Assembly (NCBI GenBank): GCA_002722095.1
Contig: PBKG01000016.1
Location: forward strand, 124,001-188,000
Source of the DNA: Rhodospirillaceae bacterium
Lineage (GTDB): Bacteria; Pseudomonadota; Alphaproteobacteria; UBA8366
Reading direction: 5' to 3'
Length of the DNA stretch: 64,000 nt
Of this stretch, positions 34,846 through 44,509 are shown in pieces. Numbering within the stretch: the first letter of the stretch is position 1; each line of letters starts with the position of its first letter. Below the pieces are notes generated by a model. That model ran no database searches, had not been told where the DNA came from, and worked only from the letters and a program-made list of their open reading frames with translations. The position numbers were made by a program, and so were the translations under genes.

Positions 34846-35478
34846 ATGGCAAGAGATTGGCAATTGACCGGCAAAAAAGCCCTCGTCCCCGGCGAAAACG
34901 AGGTTGTGCAGGCGATCCGGGCGGCACTTGAGGCCGAAGGTGCGGAGGTTTCGACCGGCCCGGATGGGAATATAGACATCATTATTAACGCAGCGGCGGA
35001 TATCCGTGACCCATCCTCTACTACGCTCGATTCCGATTCCAACAGTTGGGCGGCCGATATGGAACGCTGCTTCGAGGGACCGCGACGCCTAACTCACGAC
35101 GTTCTGCCGGGCATGATCGAAAGCGGCTTCGGGCGTATCGTAAATGTAATCGGCAGTTTCGAGCCGATGCATTTTAATAGCGAATTCGCCGCCTGGGGCG
35201 CGATGGCAGCTTGGTCCAAAAGCCTGACCCGCGAAGTGGGCAAACACGGCATCACCATCAACGCGATCCAGCCAAGCGTTATCGACTGCGCCGCAACCCG
35301 ATCCCAATGGTCGAATGAAGACCTTGAGACATATATCACCAAGCGGATTCCCAGCGGGCGAATGTGCACGCCCGAAGACATCGCGAGTTTGACCGTCTAC
35401 CTCTGCTCGCCTTTTGCGCGATATGTCACCGGAACCATTATCCCCGTCGATGGCGGGATGGGACGACACCAACGCTAA
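34846..35478 (+). CDS. Degenerate SDR-family protein, paralogue of the preceding gene
   Basis: A 210-residue protein clearly related to the upstream SDR (PGMIESGFGRIVNVIG, AWSKSLTREVGKHGITINAIQPS, GTIIPVDGGMG). It lacks the glycine-rich cofactor motif: the start reads GKKALVPGENEVVQAIRAAL. The catalytic segment has Trp where the Lys should be. It is about 45 residues shorter than the neighbour. It may be a non-catalytic subunit for its partner, or may bind another ligand. GGGAGCG precedes the ATG. Confidence 0.78.
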   Translation: MARDWQLTGKKALVPGENEVVQAIRAALEAEGAEVSTGPDGNIDIIINAAADIRDPSSTTLDSDSNSWAADMERCFEGPRRLTHDVLPGMIESGFGRIVNVIGSFEPMHFNSEFAAWGAMAAWSKSLTREVGKHGITINAIQPSVIDCAATRSQWSNEDLETYITKRIPSGRMCTPEDIASLTVYLCSPFARYVTGTIIPVDGGMGRHQR

Positions 35479-35480
35479 GG

Positions 35481-37148
35481 TCACCTGTGTGGATAGACTG
35501 GCGGAATCGGATCGACCTTGTCCATTTCGTCCCCGAGCGCGGCCTCGATATCGCCTATCGCTTTGATCACTGCGTCGAAACGCAGGCCGACCTCCGAACT
35601 GTCCTCATCGGGAATATCAAGCCCAACCAGTTTGCCCAATTTCTGAATATCGGGTCGTACCTCACCAACTTCGCCGCTTGCGGGATCCTGCGGATCGGGC
35701 TCTTCGCTGGCCCCGGATAGGGTCTGCTCCAGATCCGGGTGAGTGCGATACCAGCCCACCTCCTGCTCATAGGCATGGGCGACCCGATAAAGCGTTGCTT
35801 CATCATAGGGCTTCGCCGATACCTGAAATCCCATCGGCAACCCGTCACTGAACCCGCACGGGACATTCATTGCAGGCACATTCGCGATATTGAACGGATA
35901 GGACAACATGCGCCGGGCGTGGGCCACCTTCTTGTTGAAATCTTCCGGCCGGCTGAGATTGGATCGCGTTTCACGAATGGGCTCCGGCGGAACGATATGA
36001 CTGAGCCCGATCAACGCATCGTGATCTTCGTAAAGCGCCAATAGCTCCCCACGCACCAAAACACGGGCGCGCATTGCACGGGTATAGAAAGCTGCCGGCA
36101 CAAGTGCGGCAGCAGCTACCCGGGCCCGGATGCCGTCATCCACCTTGTCCCAATGTTCCCGCAACGCGCTCCGCATCAGCATCGAAGCGACTTCGGTATC
36201 GGACGTCAGCATCTGCAGCGCGACGCCATATTTGCCCAACGGGTGAGAAACCTCGTCCAGCACCGCGCCCTTCGCCTTCAGGATTTCGCACATCCCCTCG
36301 AATGCCGCCTTCACGTCCGGATGCATATCGAGGTCGGTAGTGAGTTCGCGCACCAGCCCAATGCGTAGTCCGCTGATATCCCCATCCAGACCTGCGCGGT
36401 AATCGGGCACGTCTTCTTTGCCGGTTAGCGGATCTTTCGTGTCGTGCCCGGCGATCACGCTCAGCACGAGCGCATTGTCCGCGACGGTGCGGGTCAACGG
36501 CCCGAAAGTGTCTTGCGTATAGGCATACATAAACCCGCCGAAACGGCTGACCCGCCCGAAAGTAGGACGAATACCCGCAAGCCCCGCGGCCCAGGCAGGC
36601 CCCCTTACCGAACCGCCGGTATCTTCGCCGATGGAAAAGCTACACATACCCGCCGCCGGTGCTATGCCGGAGCCCGAGGACGAACTTGCCGGTGTGTGGT
36701 TCGGATTCCATGGATTGCGTGGCTCGCCGAAATTGAACCTGTTGGCACCGCCCTTGCCGAACTCGTGTAAATTCTGCTTTCCGAGCAGAATTGCGCCCGC
36801 CGCCTTCAGTTTTGCGACAACGGTGGCGTCTTCATCCGAGCCGAAATCTTTTTTGATAATCGAGGCGAGACTCGTCGGCACGCCTTCGGTCTTCATCTGA
36901 TCCTTGACACCGAACGGTATGCCATGGAGCGGCCCTCGATAGTTGCCGGCCGCAATTTCCGCTTCGGTTTTTTTGGCATCCGCACGTGCCTCATCGGCGC
37001 AGACGAACGTCCAGGCATGCAGGATGTGATTCCAGCGATCTATGCGCTCGAGATAAAGCTCCACGAGATCGACTGGCGACAATTGCCCTGCTTCGATCAG
37101 CTTGGCCTGATCGCCAATACTCATAAACGCCAATTCGGTCTTATCCAT
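35481..37148 (-). CDS. Amidase signature family protein (long form)
   Basis: Amidase of 555 residues with catalytic Lys in GIPFGVKDQMKTEG, the Ser-rich signature TPASSSSGSGIAPAAG and nucleophile region IGEDTGGSVRGPA. The C-terminal extension beyond the usual 470 residues carries an acidic tail with VRPDIQKLGKLVGLDIP, resembling a small GatC-like segment. This combination occurs in catabolic GatA-like amidases. Its start codon lies 80 bases from the divergent acyl-CoA dehydrogenase gene, so the two promoters share one intergenic region. Confidence 0.88.
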   Translation of the reverse strand: MDKTELAFMSIGDQAKLIEAGQLSPVDLVELYLERIDRWNHILHAWTFVCADEARADAKKTEAEIAAGNYRGPLHGIPFGVKDQMKTEGVPTSLASIIKKDFGSDEDATVVAKLKAAGAILLGKQNLHEFGKGGANRFNFGEPRNPWNPNHTPASSSSGSGIAPAAGMCSFSIGEDTGGSVRGPAWAAGLAGIRPTFGRVSRFGGFMYAYTQDTFGPLTRTVADNALVLSVIAGHDTKDPLTGKEDVPDYRAGLDGDISGLRIGLVRELTTDLDMHPDVKAAFEGMCEILKAKGAVLDEVSHPLGKYGVALQMLTSDTEVASMLMRSALREHWDKVDDGIRARVAAAALVPAAFYTRAMRARVLVRGELLALYEDHDALIGLSHIVPPEPIRETRSNLSRPEDFNKKVAHARRMLSYPFNIANVPAMNVPCGFSDGLPMGFQVSAKPYDEATLYRVAHAYEQEVGWYRTHPDLEQTLSGASEEPDPQDPASGEVGEVRPDIQKLGKLVGLDIPDEDSSEVGLRFDAVIKAIGDIEAALGDEMDKVDPIPPVYPHR

Positions 37149-37228
37149 GCGACACCTCCTGTTGGCACCCTCTTTACCACACTCCCGATTACCCGATACA
37201 ACAGGCGCCGTCTTCTAGGGAGATAACG

Positions 37229-38407
37229 ATGGATTTTCAGCTAACCGAAGAACAAAAGCTGTTCCAGGAAGCGGTGCGCGGCTTCGCCGAAAGGCACCTC
37301 GCCGAAGGGGCGCTAAAACGCGCTCATAGCCACGATTACCCCTACGATGTCGCCAAGCTGATGTCGGAACAGGGCCTGCTTGGAATCACCATCAAGGAAG
37401 AAGATGGTGGCATCGGGGGAACCCTATTGGATGCGGTACTTGCCATCGAACAGGTGAGTCAGGTTTGCCCCCGCTCGGCAGACGTTATTCAGGCCGGTAA
37501 TTTCGGAGCCATCCGCACCTTCGCCGAATATGCCACGCCGGCACAAAAAGAAGAGTATTTGCCAGGCCTGCTGGCCGGCGAGAAAGTGGTCGCCGTCGGC
37601 ATGACCGAACCTCAAGCGGGCTCCGCCGCGACCGACCTCGAGACCACCGCCACGCCGGACGGCGATGGCTATCGGATCAACGGACAAAAAGTGTTTATCG
37701 GCAACAGCGAATATGCGGATGTGGTTGTCCTTTATGTCCGGTTTGGCCCCGGCCTCGAAGGCATCGGCTCGGTGCTCATCGAAGATGGCATGGAGGGCTA
37801 TACCAAGGGTGCACCGACCCCTTATCTCAACGGCGAACGCTGGGTCGCGATGTTCTTCGACGATGTGTATGTACCGAAAGAAAAAGTACTGCTGGGCCCG
37901 GGCGGTTTCAAAAAACAAATCGCAGGCTTCAACGCGGAACGGATCGGTAATACGTCGCGCTCGATTTCGCTGGCGCGTCTCGCCTACAACCGTGCACGCG
38001 AGTATGCGCTCGAGCGTGAACAATTCGGCAAACAGATCTGCGAGTTCCAGGGCATTCAATGGAAGTTCGCCGACATGAAGGTCAAACTTGATGCGGGCCA
38101 ACTATTACTGTATCGCGCAGCGTCCAACGCCGATCGCGGATTACCCGATGCGCAGGAAACTTCGATTGCGAAGCTGTTCTGCAATCAGGCTGGCTTCGAA
38201 ATTTGCAATGAATCGATGCAAGTGATGGGCGCCCTAGGTTTCTCACAGGACACCTTGGTGGAATATTGCCTGCGTCGCACCCGAGGCTGGATGATTGCCG
38301 GCGGTTCGCTCGAAATGATGCGGAACCGCATCGCCGAAGGCGTGTTCGAACGGCGCTTCTCTCAACGTCCACCGAAACCGCAACAAACACCGAAAGCAGC
38401 GGAGTAG
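37229..38407 (+). CDS. Acyl-CoA dehydrogenase family protein
   Basis: Flavoprotein of 392 residues. FAD-binding blocks are present (GMTEPQAGSAATDLETTA, FIGNSEYADV) and YALEREQFGKQICEFQGIQ is typical. The usual C-terminal catalytic motif (Y-E-G-T) is replaced by AGGSLEMMRNRIAE, so the base must come from elsewhere or the reaction differs. A short Pro/Gln-rich tail ends the protein. It is the first gene of the CoA cluster, three bases before the first acyl-CoA synthetase gene. Its start has GGGAGATAACG. Confidence 0.9.
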   Translation: MDFQLTEEQKLFQEAVRGFAERHLAEGALKRAHSHDYPYDVAKLMSEQGLLGITIKEEDGGIGGTLLDAVLAIEQVSQVCPRSADVIQAGNFGAIRTFAEYATPAQKEEYLPGLLAGEKVVAVGMTEPQAGSAATDLETTATPDGDGYRINGQKVFIGNSEYADVVVLYVRFGPGLEGIGSVLIEDGMEGYTKGAPTPYLNGERWVAMFFDDVYVPKEKVLLGPGGFKKQIAGFNAERIGNTSRSISLARLAYNRAREYALEREQFGKQICEFQGIQWKFADMKVKLDAGQLLLYRAASNADRGLPDAQETSIAKLFCNQAGFEICNESMQVMGALGFSQDTLVEYCLRRTRGWMIAGGSLEMMRNRIAEGVFERRFSQRPPKPQQTPKAAE

Positions 38408-38410
38408 AAA

Positions 38411-40498
38411 ATGGCAAGAATTAGTCTCGGCAAAGCGCTGTTCCAACCGCGCGCAGTTGCCATGATCGGCGCCTCGGACGAAGGCCGTCGTCACCACGCG
38501 ATGGCACCGCTATACCTCGAAAAACACGGCTACAAGGGCCGGATAATTCCGGTGAACCCGAAGCGCAAGAAAGTCTACAAGCATAAATGTTATGCCAGCG
38601 TCTCCGATGCACCGGGGCCTATCGATCATGCGCTGGTGATGACTCCCGCAAAGACGGTCCCAGGCGTGATCCGCGACTGCGCTAAGGCCGGGGTCAAAGT
38701 TGCCACCGTGTTCAGCGCCAATTTCGCCGAGGCCGATGCCGAAGGGATACGCCTGCAAGAGGAAATGGTCGAAGCGGCCGCTGCCGGCGGAGTTCGTATC
38801 GTCGGCCCCAATTGCATGGGTGTCTACTGCATGGATCCGCCGGCGATCATTTCGCCCAACCGCATCATGCAAATTCCCAAAATCGACAAAGGCAATATCG
38901 GTGTCATCAGCCAGAGCGGCAGCCTCACCGGTACGTTCGTCTCCCGAGGCCAACATCGCGGGCTCGCCTTTTCCAAAATCGTTTCGATCGGTAACGAGTG
39001 CGACGTCTCGGTCCCGGAAGTGGGCGAGATCATGGTCGACGACCCGAAGACCAAGATTATTCTGATGTTTCTCGAAACAATCCGGGATGCGGACGGCTTC
39101 GCCGCCATGGCGCGCCGCGCCTTCGCCAAGAACAAACCGGTGGTGGTTTATAAGATCGGGCGCTCTGAAGCCGCGGCGGAATTTACCGCTTCGCACACCG
39201 GCGCCATCGCAGGCACCGACAGTGCGGTCGATGCGTTCTTCAAGCAGCACGGGGTCATACGTGTGCGCCATTTCGAAAGCCTGTTCGAAATGACGTATCT
39301 CGCTCTCGACCGCAAGCCGATCAAAAACAAAAATATCGCAGTCATCGCCTCCACCGGTGGTGGTGGCGGCATGGTGGTGGATAACCTCGGCGTCAACGGT
39401 TTATCGCCAACGCCCTTGCCGAAGGAAGCGGAGCAGCGGATTTTCGATGCGGGTGGCGTGGTCTCCAACGGCCCGCTGATCGACATTACATTGGCCGGTG
39501 CTTTTCCCGACAACGTGAAACGAATCTTGCGCGAAGCGTTTGCGGCAAAAAACAACGGCGCAGTGATCATGACCCCGGGTTCTTCCGCCGAATTCAACCC
39601 GGAGCGCACAGTCACACCGCTAAAAGAATTTCTCGGTCACGAAAAACCTTTCGGAGCCGCTCTCATTCCCGAGGCGGCGGATACTGCCCGGCTAATGAGT
39701 TCGATGAAAATTCCCGCCTTCAAATCACCCGAAAGCTGCGCCGATGCCATGCGTGGATTTTTGGAATGGGAGGCGCCGAAACCGTTGCCGAAGAAGCCAA
39801 CCGTCGATCTCAAACGTATCGCGCGGCCTCTGAACTCAGCCAATAACAGCGTACTCGATGAAAGTCAGTGTCAGCGTGTTTTCAGAGCGCTCGGCATCGG
39901 TCAGGCCAAATCAGCGGTTGTCGCTTCGGCGAAAGAGGCTTTGCGTAAGGCCAAGAGCATTGGCTTCCCGATGGTCGTGAAGGTTATCTCGTCGGACGTG
40001 CCCCATAAAACCGAAGCCGGCGGCGTTGCGCTGGGGATCGAGTCCCGCAAAGAACTGGAAGCCGCGGTCAAACGCATTGCCCGTAACGTGAAGAAGTTTG
40101 CACCAAAAGCCAAAATCGACGGCTTTCTAATGCAAAAGATGGAAGCGGGCCTGGCCGAAGTGCTTATCGGATACCGCGTCGACGATATCGTCGGCCCAAC
40201 CATCGTTATCGGAACCGGCGGCATACTCTCGGAGATTTACAGCGATGCCGCTGTTCGTCTGGCGCCGGTCAACAAGCGAACCGCCCTCGAGATGATCAAG
40301 GAGGTGAAGGGTTTGGCCCCGATCCGCGGCTATCGCGGTTTGCCGAAAGGCGATCTCGATGCACTGGCAGAAGCCGTTCAACAACTTTCGCAACTCGCTC
40401 ATCTGGGCGATGCTGTCGCCGATGCGGAGATAAATCCCCTGATCGTTAAAAAGAAGGGTGTCGTTGCGGTTGACGGTTTGATCGTAAAAAATCAGTAA
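38411..40498 (+). CDS. NDP-forming acyl-CoA synthetase, copy 1
   Basis: A 695-residue single-chain acid-CoA ligase of the acetyl-CoA synthetase (ADP-forming) group. Order: CoA-binding domain (RAVAMIGASDEGRRH, VGPNCMGVYC, ISQSGSLTGTFVSRG), succinyl-CoA-ligase-like domain with the phospho-His region SHTGAIAGTDSAVDAF, then an ATP-grasp domain (KVISSDVPHKTEAGGVALGI, IVIGTGGILSEIYSDAAVRLAP, DAEINPLIVKKKG). It activates a carboxylic acid with ATP to the CoA thioester and ADP. It is followed 24 bases later by a paralogue of almost equal length. Confidence 0.92.
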   Translation: MARISLGKALFQPRAVAMIGASDEGRRHHAMAPLYLEKHGYKGRIIPVNPKRKKVYKHKCYASVSDAPGPIDHALVMTPAKTVPGVIRDCAKAGVKVATVFSANFAEADAEGIRLQEEMVEAAAAGGVRIVGPNCMGVYCMDPPAIISPNRIMQIPKIDKGNIGVISQSGSLTGTFVSRGQHRGLAFSKIVSIGNECDVSVPEVGEIMVDDPKTKIILMFLETIRDADGFAAMARRAFAKNKPVVVYKIGRSEAAAEFTASHTGAIAGTDSAVDAFFKQHGVIRVRHFESLFEMTYLALDRKPIKNKNIAVIASTGGGGGMVVDNLGVNGLSPTPLPKEAEQRIFDAGGVVSNGPLIDITLAGAFPDNVKRILREAFAAKNNGAVIMTPGSSAEFNPERTVTPLKEFLGHEKPFGAALIPEAADTARLMSSMKIPAFKSPESCADAMRGFLEWEAPKPLPKKPTVDLKRIARPLNSANNSVLDESQCQRVFRALGIGQAKSAVVASAKEALRKAKSIGFPMVVKVISSDVPHKTEAGGVALGIESRKELEAAVKRIARNVKKFAPKAKIDGFLMQKMEAGLAEVLIGYRVDDIVGPTIVIGTGGILSEIYSDAAVRLAPVNKRTALEMIKEVKGLAPIRGYRGLPKGDLDALAEAVQQLSQLAHLGDAVADAEINPLIVKKKGVVAVDGLIVKNQ

Positions 40499-40522
40499 AC
40501 AAGAAGAACCCGGGAGGAAAAC

Positions 40523-42616
40523 ATGGCCCGCCCGAGCCTGGCACAAGCTATTTTCGAACCGCGCGGTATCGCGCTGATCGGCGCGTCCGACGAAAAAGGA
40601 CGCAACAATTCACGGCCGCAGCAATATTTGAAGAAGCACGGCTATAAAGGCAAAATCTATCCGATCAATCCGAAACGAAAATCGGTCTATCGGGTCAAGG
40701 CGTATCCGTCGGTGACCGATGTGCCCGGCCCCGTCGATCATGCCTTCATAATGACCGGGCCCAACGTCGTGCCGGCGGTAATGCGCGATTGCGCCAAGGC
40801 GAAAGTTAAAGTGGCCACAATTTTCACCGCGGATTTCGCCGAGGCCGGTGCGGATGGGGTCAAGCTCCAAGCGGAAGTGGTCGCCGAAGCGAAAAAGGGC
40901 GGGGTCCGGGTGATCGGGCCCAACTGCATGGGGGTCTACAACATGGACCCGCCGGCGATGATTTCGCCCAACACGGTGCTGCAACTGCCGAAAATCTTCA
41001 AAGGCAACATCGGCGTCATTTCCCAAAGCGGTAGCCTCACCGGAACTTTCCTATCACGCGGCCAACATCGCGGCATGGGGTTTTCCAAAATGGTTTCGAT
41101 CGGCAATGAGTGCGACCTCTCGGTTGCGGAAGTCGGCGAAATGCTGATCGACGATCCCAAAACCGAATGTATTCTGCTGTTCTTGGAAACGATCCGCCAT
41201 GAACCCGCCTTTACCGCCATGGTGCGGCGCGCGTTCAAGGTCGGAAAGCCGGTTATCGTCTACAAGCTGGGCCGTTCGGAAGCCGCAGCTGAGTTCACTG
41301 CGTCTCATACGGGCGCTATTGCCGGTACCGATAGTGCGGTCGAAGCCTATTTCCACCATCACGGCGTGGTAAGGGTCGATCAATTCGAAACGCTTCTCGA
41401 AATGCCGAACCTGCTCTTGGGTCGTAGCCCACGGCCCGGCCACCGGGTTTCGGTAATCACCACCACAGGCGGCGGTGGCGGCATGGCGGTGGACAGGCTC
41501 GGCGTCGCCGGGCTCACCGCAGCCCCCTTGCCGGACAAGGCGGTCGCCCGCATAGAAGCCGAAGGCGGCTTGATCTCCAACGGCCCATTGCTCGACCTCA
41601 CTTACAAAGGTGCGACCAAAGAAAATACCGACCGCGTGCTCAACGAGGTCATGAATTCCAAGGCCAACGATGCGGCAGTAATGGTGATCGGCTCTTCGGC
41701 CCAGTTCAATCCGGAAGTCTCGGTGCGGTCGCTTATCAAATTCGCTGGCCAGGACAAACCGCTAGGCGGATTTCTCGTCCCGGAAGCGGCGGAAAGCGGT
41801 CGCCTTCTTACCGAAGCCGGCGTGCCTTGTTTTCGCACGCCGGAAAATTGCGCCGATGCGATGCGGGCATTTCTCAGGTGGCATAAACCCAAGCCGACGC
41901 CGCGCTCACCAGCTATCGACCTAAAGCCGGCCCGGGCTGCGATCGGCAATGAAGGCCACCGCTCGCTCGACGAACGCCAATGCCGCACCGTTTTCGGCAA
42001 ACTCGGCATCAAACAGGTTGCCGCCGCGTTCGCAAAGACCGTCGACAGCGCGACCAAAGCTGGAGACGCGGTCGGATTTCCCTGTGTCGCCAAGGTGGTG
42101 TCCAAGGATATTCTTCACAAAACCGAAGCGGGCGGCGTACTGCTCGGCATCAAAAATGCGAGGGAACTGGCTAGCGGATTGAAAGCGATGGAATCTCGCA
42201 TTGGCCGCGAACTGCCGGACGCAAAAATCGAAGGCTATCTCATCCAGAGCATGGTAAAGGGCCTGGCAGAAGTGCTCGTCGGTTATCGGCTCGACGATTT
42301 GGTGGGCCCGACTGTCGTATTGAGTGCCGGCGGCGTAATGTCGGAACTTTATGGCGACGCCGCGGTCCGCCTGGCACCGGTAAATCGCAAAACCGCCTTC
42401 GAGATGATCGAAGAGGTCACCGGCCTGGCGCCTATCCGTGGCTATCGCGGCATGCCGAAGGGCGATCTCGACGCCATCGCCGACACGCTGGTCGCTATTT
42501 CACAACTGGCGTTCGTCAAACGGCCTAAATTGACCGAAGCGGAAATCAATCCGCTGATCGTCAAGGAAGAAGGCAAAGGTGCGGTTGCCGCCGATGGCTT
42601 GATCGTACTGCAATAA
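40523..42616 (+). CDS. NDP-forming acyl-CoA synthetase, copy 2
   Basis: A 697-residue paralogue of the preceding gene, alike along its whole length and with the same domain order. The N-terminus begins MARPSLAQAIFEPRGIALIGASDEKGRNN, followed by SHTGAIAGTDSAVEAYF and HKTEAGGVLLGI. Variable segments occur in the linker before the ATP-grasp part. Both copies have complete motifs, so neither is an obvious relic. Two ligases in tandem suggest two related acids or a hetero-oligomer. GGGAGGAAAAC precedes the ATG. Confidence 0.92.
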   Translation: MARPSLAQAIFEPRGIALIGASDEKGRNNSRPQQYLKKHGYKGKIYPINPKRKSVYRVKAYPSVTDVPGPVDHAFIMTGPNVVPAVMRDCAKAKVKVATIFTADFAEAGADGVKLQAEVVAEAKKGGVRVIGPNCMGVYNMDPPAMISPNTVLQLPKIFKGNIGVISQSGSLTGTFLSRGQHRGMGFSKMVSIGNECDLSVAEVGEMLIDDPKTECILLFLETIRHEPAFTAMVRRAFKVGKPVIVYKLGRSEAAAEFTASHTGAIAGTDSAVEAYFHHHGVVRVDQFETLLEMPNLLLGRSPRPGHRVSVITTTGGGGGMAVDRLGVAGLTAAPLPDKAVARIEAEGGLISNGPLLDLTYKGATKENTDRVLNEVMNSKANDAAVMVIGSSAQFNPEVSVRSLIKFAGQDKPLGGFLVPEAAESGRLLTEAGVPCFRTPENCADAMRAFLRWHKPKPTPRSPAIDLKPARAAIGNEGHRSLDERQCRTVFGKLGIKQVAAAFAKTVDSATKAGDAVGFPCVAKVVSKDILHKTEAGGVLLGIKNARELASGLKAMESRIGRELPDAKIEGYLIQSMVKGLAEVLVGYRLDDLVGPTVVLSAGGVMSELYGDAAVRLAPVNRKTAFEMIEEVTGLAPIRGYRGMPKGDLDAIADTLVAISQLAFVKRPKLTEAEINPLIVKEEGKGAVAADGLIVLQ

Positions 42617-42639
42617 GAATTCTTGCGAGGAGATTAGAA

Positions 42640-43557
42640 ATGTCTGGAAACGGAAATCTACCGGTAGGCCTTCGCCACAAAACCGGACGTCACACCAAAT
42701 TGCGTGATCTGCTCGCCGATGAAAAAATTCTCGCGGCCCCCGGCGCTTTCGACTGCATCTCCGCGCGCCTCGTGCAAAATGCGGGTTTCGACGCGCTTTA
42801 TCTAACCGGATCCGGTATGTCCATGAGCCTGATGGGATCGCCGGACCTCGGCATGCTGTCCTACAGCGAAATCATGGACCATGTTCGGCGAATCACGGAC
42901 ACGGTGGAAATTCCCGTCATCGCCGATGCGGACACCGGTTACGGCGGCCCGCTCAATGTGGTGCGCACCACCCGCGACTTCGAGGCGGCGGGCGTATCCT
43001 GTATCCAAATCGAAGACCAGCAGTGGCCCAAACGCTGTGGTCACATGCTGAACCGCACCATCGTCAGCATCGAGGAAATGTGCGGGCGTATCAAAGCTGC
43101 CGTCGATATCCGCGACGACCCGGACTTCGTCGTCATGGCGCGCGCGGATGCCCGCACCGACCACGGCATCGACGAGGCCATCGAACGAATGAATGCCTAT
43201 ATCGAGGCGGGCGCGGACGTGGCCTTCGTGGAAAGCCCCGAAACCGCCGACGAAATGAAAATGCTCAACGAGCAAATTCCCGCCCCCACGCTGGCCAATA
43301 TGGTCGAAGGGGGCCGCACCCCCTTCTTGCCGTTCCAGGAACTGCAGTCACTCGGCTACAACCTTGTGATTTATCCGGGTGCTATGGGCCGAGTTCTCGG
43401 CCGTTCCGGCGCGATCGTGCTCGACCATTTGAAAGAGACCGGCAGCACCGACGGCATGCAGGAGATGATGCTCGATCAACCCCGGCTGTTCGGTCTTTTC
43501 GACTATTACGAATGGACCGATTACGAAGCGAAATTCGGCGCAAACGAGGACGCCTAA
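42640..43557 (+). CDS. Isocitrate lyase/PEP mutase superfamily lyase, copy 1
   Basis: TIM-barrel enzyme of 305 residues. Mg2+-binding and catalytic motifs are IADADTGYGGPLNVVRT, CIQIEDQQWPKRCGH (the KRCGH active-site Cys loop marks C-C lyases rather than phosphonomutases) and FVVMARADAR. Relatives are 2-methylisocitrate lyase, 2,3-dimethylmalate lyase and oxaloacetate decarboxylases. With a LeuCD-type dehydratase nearby, a lyase for a hydroxylated branched diacid is the likely role. GAGGAG lies before the start; it is 23 bases after the synthetase gene. Confidence 0.88.
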   Translation: MSGNGNLPVGLRHKTGRHTKLRDLLADEKILAAPGAFDCISARLVQNAGFDALYLTGSGMSMSLMGSPDLGMLSYSEIMDHVRRITDTVEIPVIADADTGYGGPLNVVRTTRDFEAAGVSCIQIEDQQWPKRCGHMLNRTIVSIEEMCGRIKAAVDIRDDPDFVVMARADARTDHGIDEAIERMNAYIEAGADVAFVESPETADEMKMLNEQIPAPTLANMVEGGRTPFLPFQELQSLGYNLVIYPGAMGRVLGRSGAIVLDHLKETGSTDGMQEMMLDQPRLFGLFDYYEWTDYEAKFGANEDA

Positions 43558-43586
43558 GCAACCAATTATTCGAAGGGATCAATACA

Positions 43587-44498
43587 ATGTCTGGTAACGG
43601 AAACCTCCCGGTCGGCCTAAGGCACAAGAAAGGCCGCAACACCCAATTGCGCGAACTCCTGAAGCGAGACGACATTCTCGTTGCTCCAGGCGCATTCGAT
43701 TGCATCTCGGGCCGCATCGTCCAAAACGCCGGTTTCGATGCGCTGTATCTGACCGGTGCCGGGATTTCCATGAGCCTGATGGGAGCACCCGATCTCGGCA
43801 TGCTGTCCTATGGAGAGATCATTTCCCACATCCGTCGGATCTCCGATGCGGTGGAAATCCCCATTATCGCCGATGCGGATACGGGCTATGGCGGGCCGCT
43901 CAATGTCGTGCGCACAACGCGCGACTACGAAAAAGCCGGGATTTCCTGCATCCAGATCGAGGATCAACAATGGCCGAAACGGTGCGGCCACATGATGAAC
44001 CGTATGATCGCGCCGGTCGAAGAAATGTGCGGGCGGATCAAGGCCGCGGTCGACATCCGCAACGATCCGGACTTCGTCGTCATGGCACGGACCGATTCAC
44101 GCACCGATCACGGTATCAACGAAGCTATCGACCGGATGAACGCCTATATCGAAGCAGGCGCCGACGTGGCCTTCGTGGAAAGTCCCGAAAGCGTCGACGA
44201 GATGAAAATGATCAACGAACAAATCTCCGCCCCGACGCTCGCCAACATGGTCGAAGGAGGGCGCACACCTTTCATTCCTTTTCCCGAGCTCCAAAAGCTC
44301 GGTTACGACCTCGCCATCTATCCGGGGTCCATGGGCCGGGTCCTCGGCAAATCGGGCACCCGCGTGCTGGAACACCTAAAACAGGAAGGTACGACCGAAG
44401 GCATGGCCGACTGGATGTTCCAGCAACCGGACCTTTTCGCGCTATTCGACTACAAAGATTGGACCGAATACGAGGCGAAGTTCGGGAATCGGGAGTAA
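43587..44498 (+). CDS. Isocitrate lyase/PEP mutase superfamily lyase, copy 2
   Basis: A 303-residue tandem paralogue of the preceding lyase, sharing MSGNGNLPVGLRHK at the start, ADADTGYGGPLNVVRTTRDYEKAG, DQQWPKRCGHMMNR and MARTDSRTDHGINEAI. The ATG here was chosen because it reproduces the first copy's N-terminus and has AAGGGATC before it, although the frame is open far upstream. Both copies keep the active-site Cys. Differences are scattered, indicating an old duplication under selection. Confidence 0.88.
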   Translation: MSGNGNLPVGLRHKKGRNTQLRELLKRDDILVAPGAFDCISGRIVQNAGFDALYLTGAGISMSLMGAPDLGMLSYGEIISHIRRISDAVEIPIIADADTGYGGPLNVVRTTRDYEKAGISCIQIEDQQWPKRCGHMMNRMIAPVEEMCGRIKAAVDIRNDPDFVVMARTDSRTDHGINEAIDRMNAYIEAGADVAFVESPESVDEMKMINEQISAPTLANMVEGGRTPFIPFPELQKLGYDLAIYPGSMGRVLGKSGTRVLEHLKQEGTTEGMADWMFQQPDLFALFDYKDWTEYEAKFGNRE

Positions 44499-44509
44499 GG
44501 CTCAAGCCC

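Noticed and set aside
43023..43586. Upstream extension of the second ICL-family lyase frame
   Set aside because: It overlaps the first lyase gene in another frame and is Arg/Pro-rich shadow sequence; the start at 43587 reproduces the N-terminus of the paralogue.
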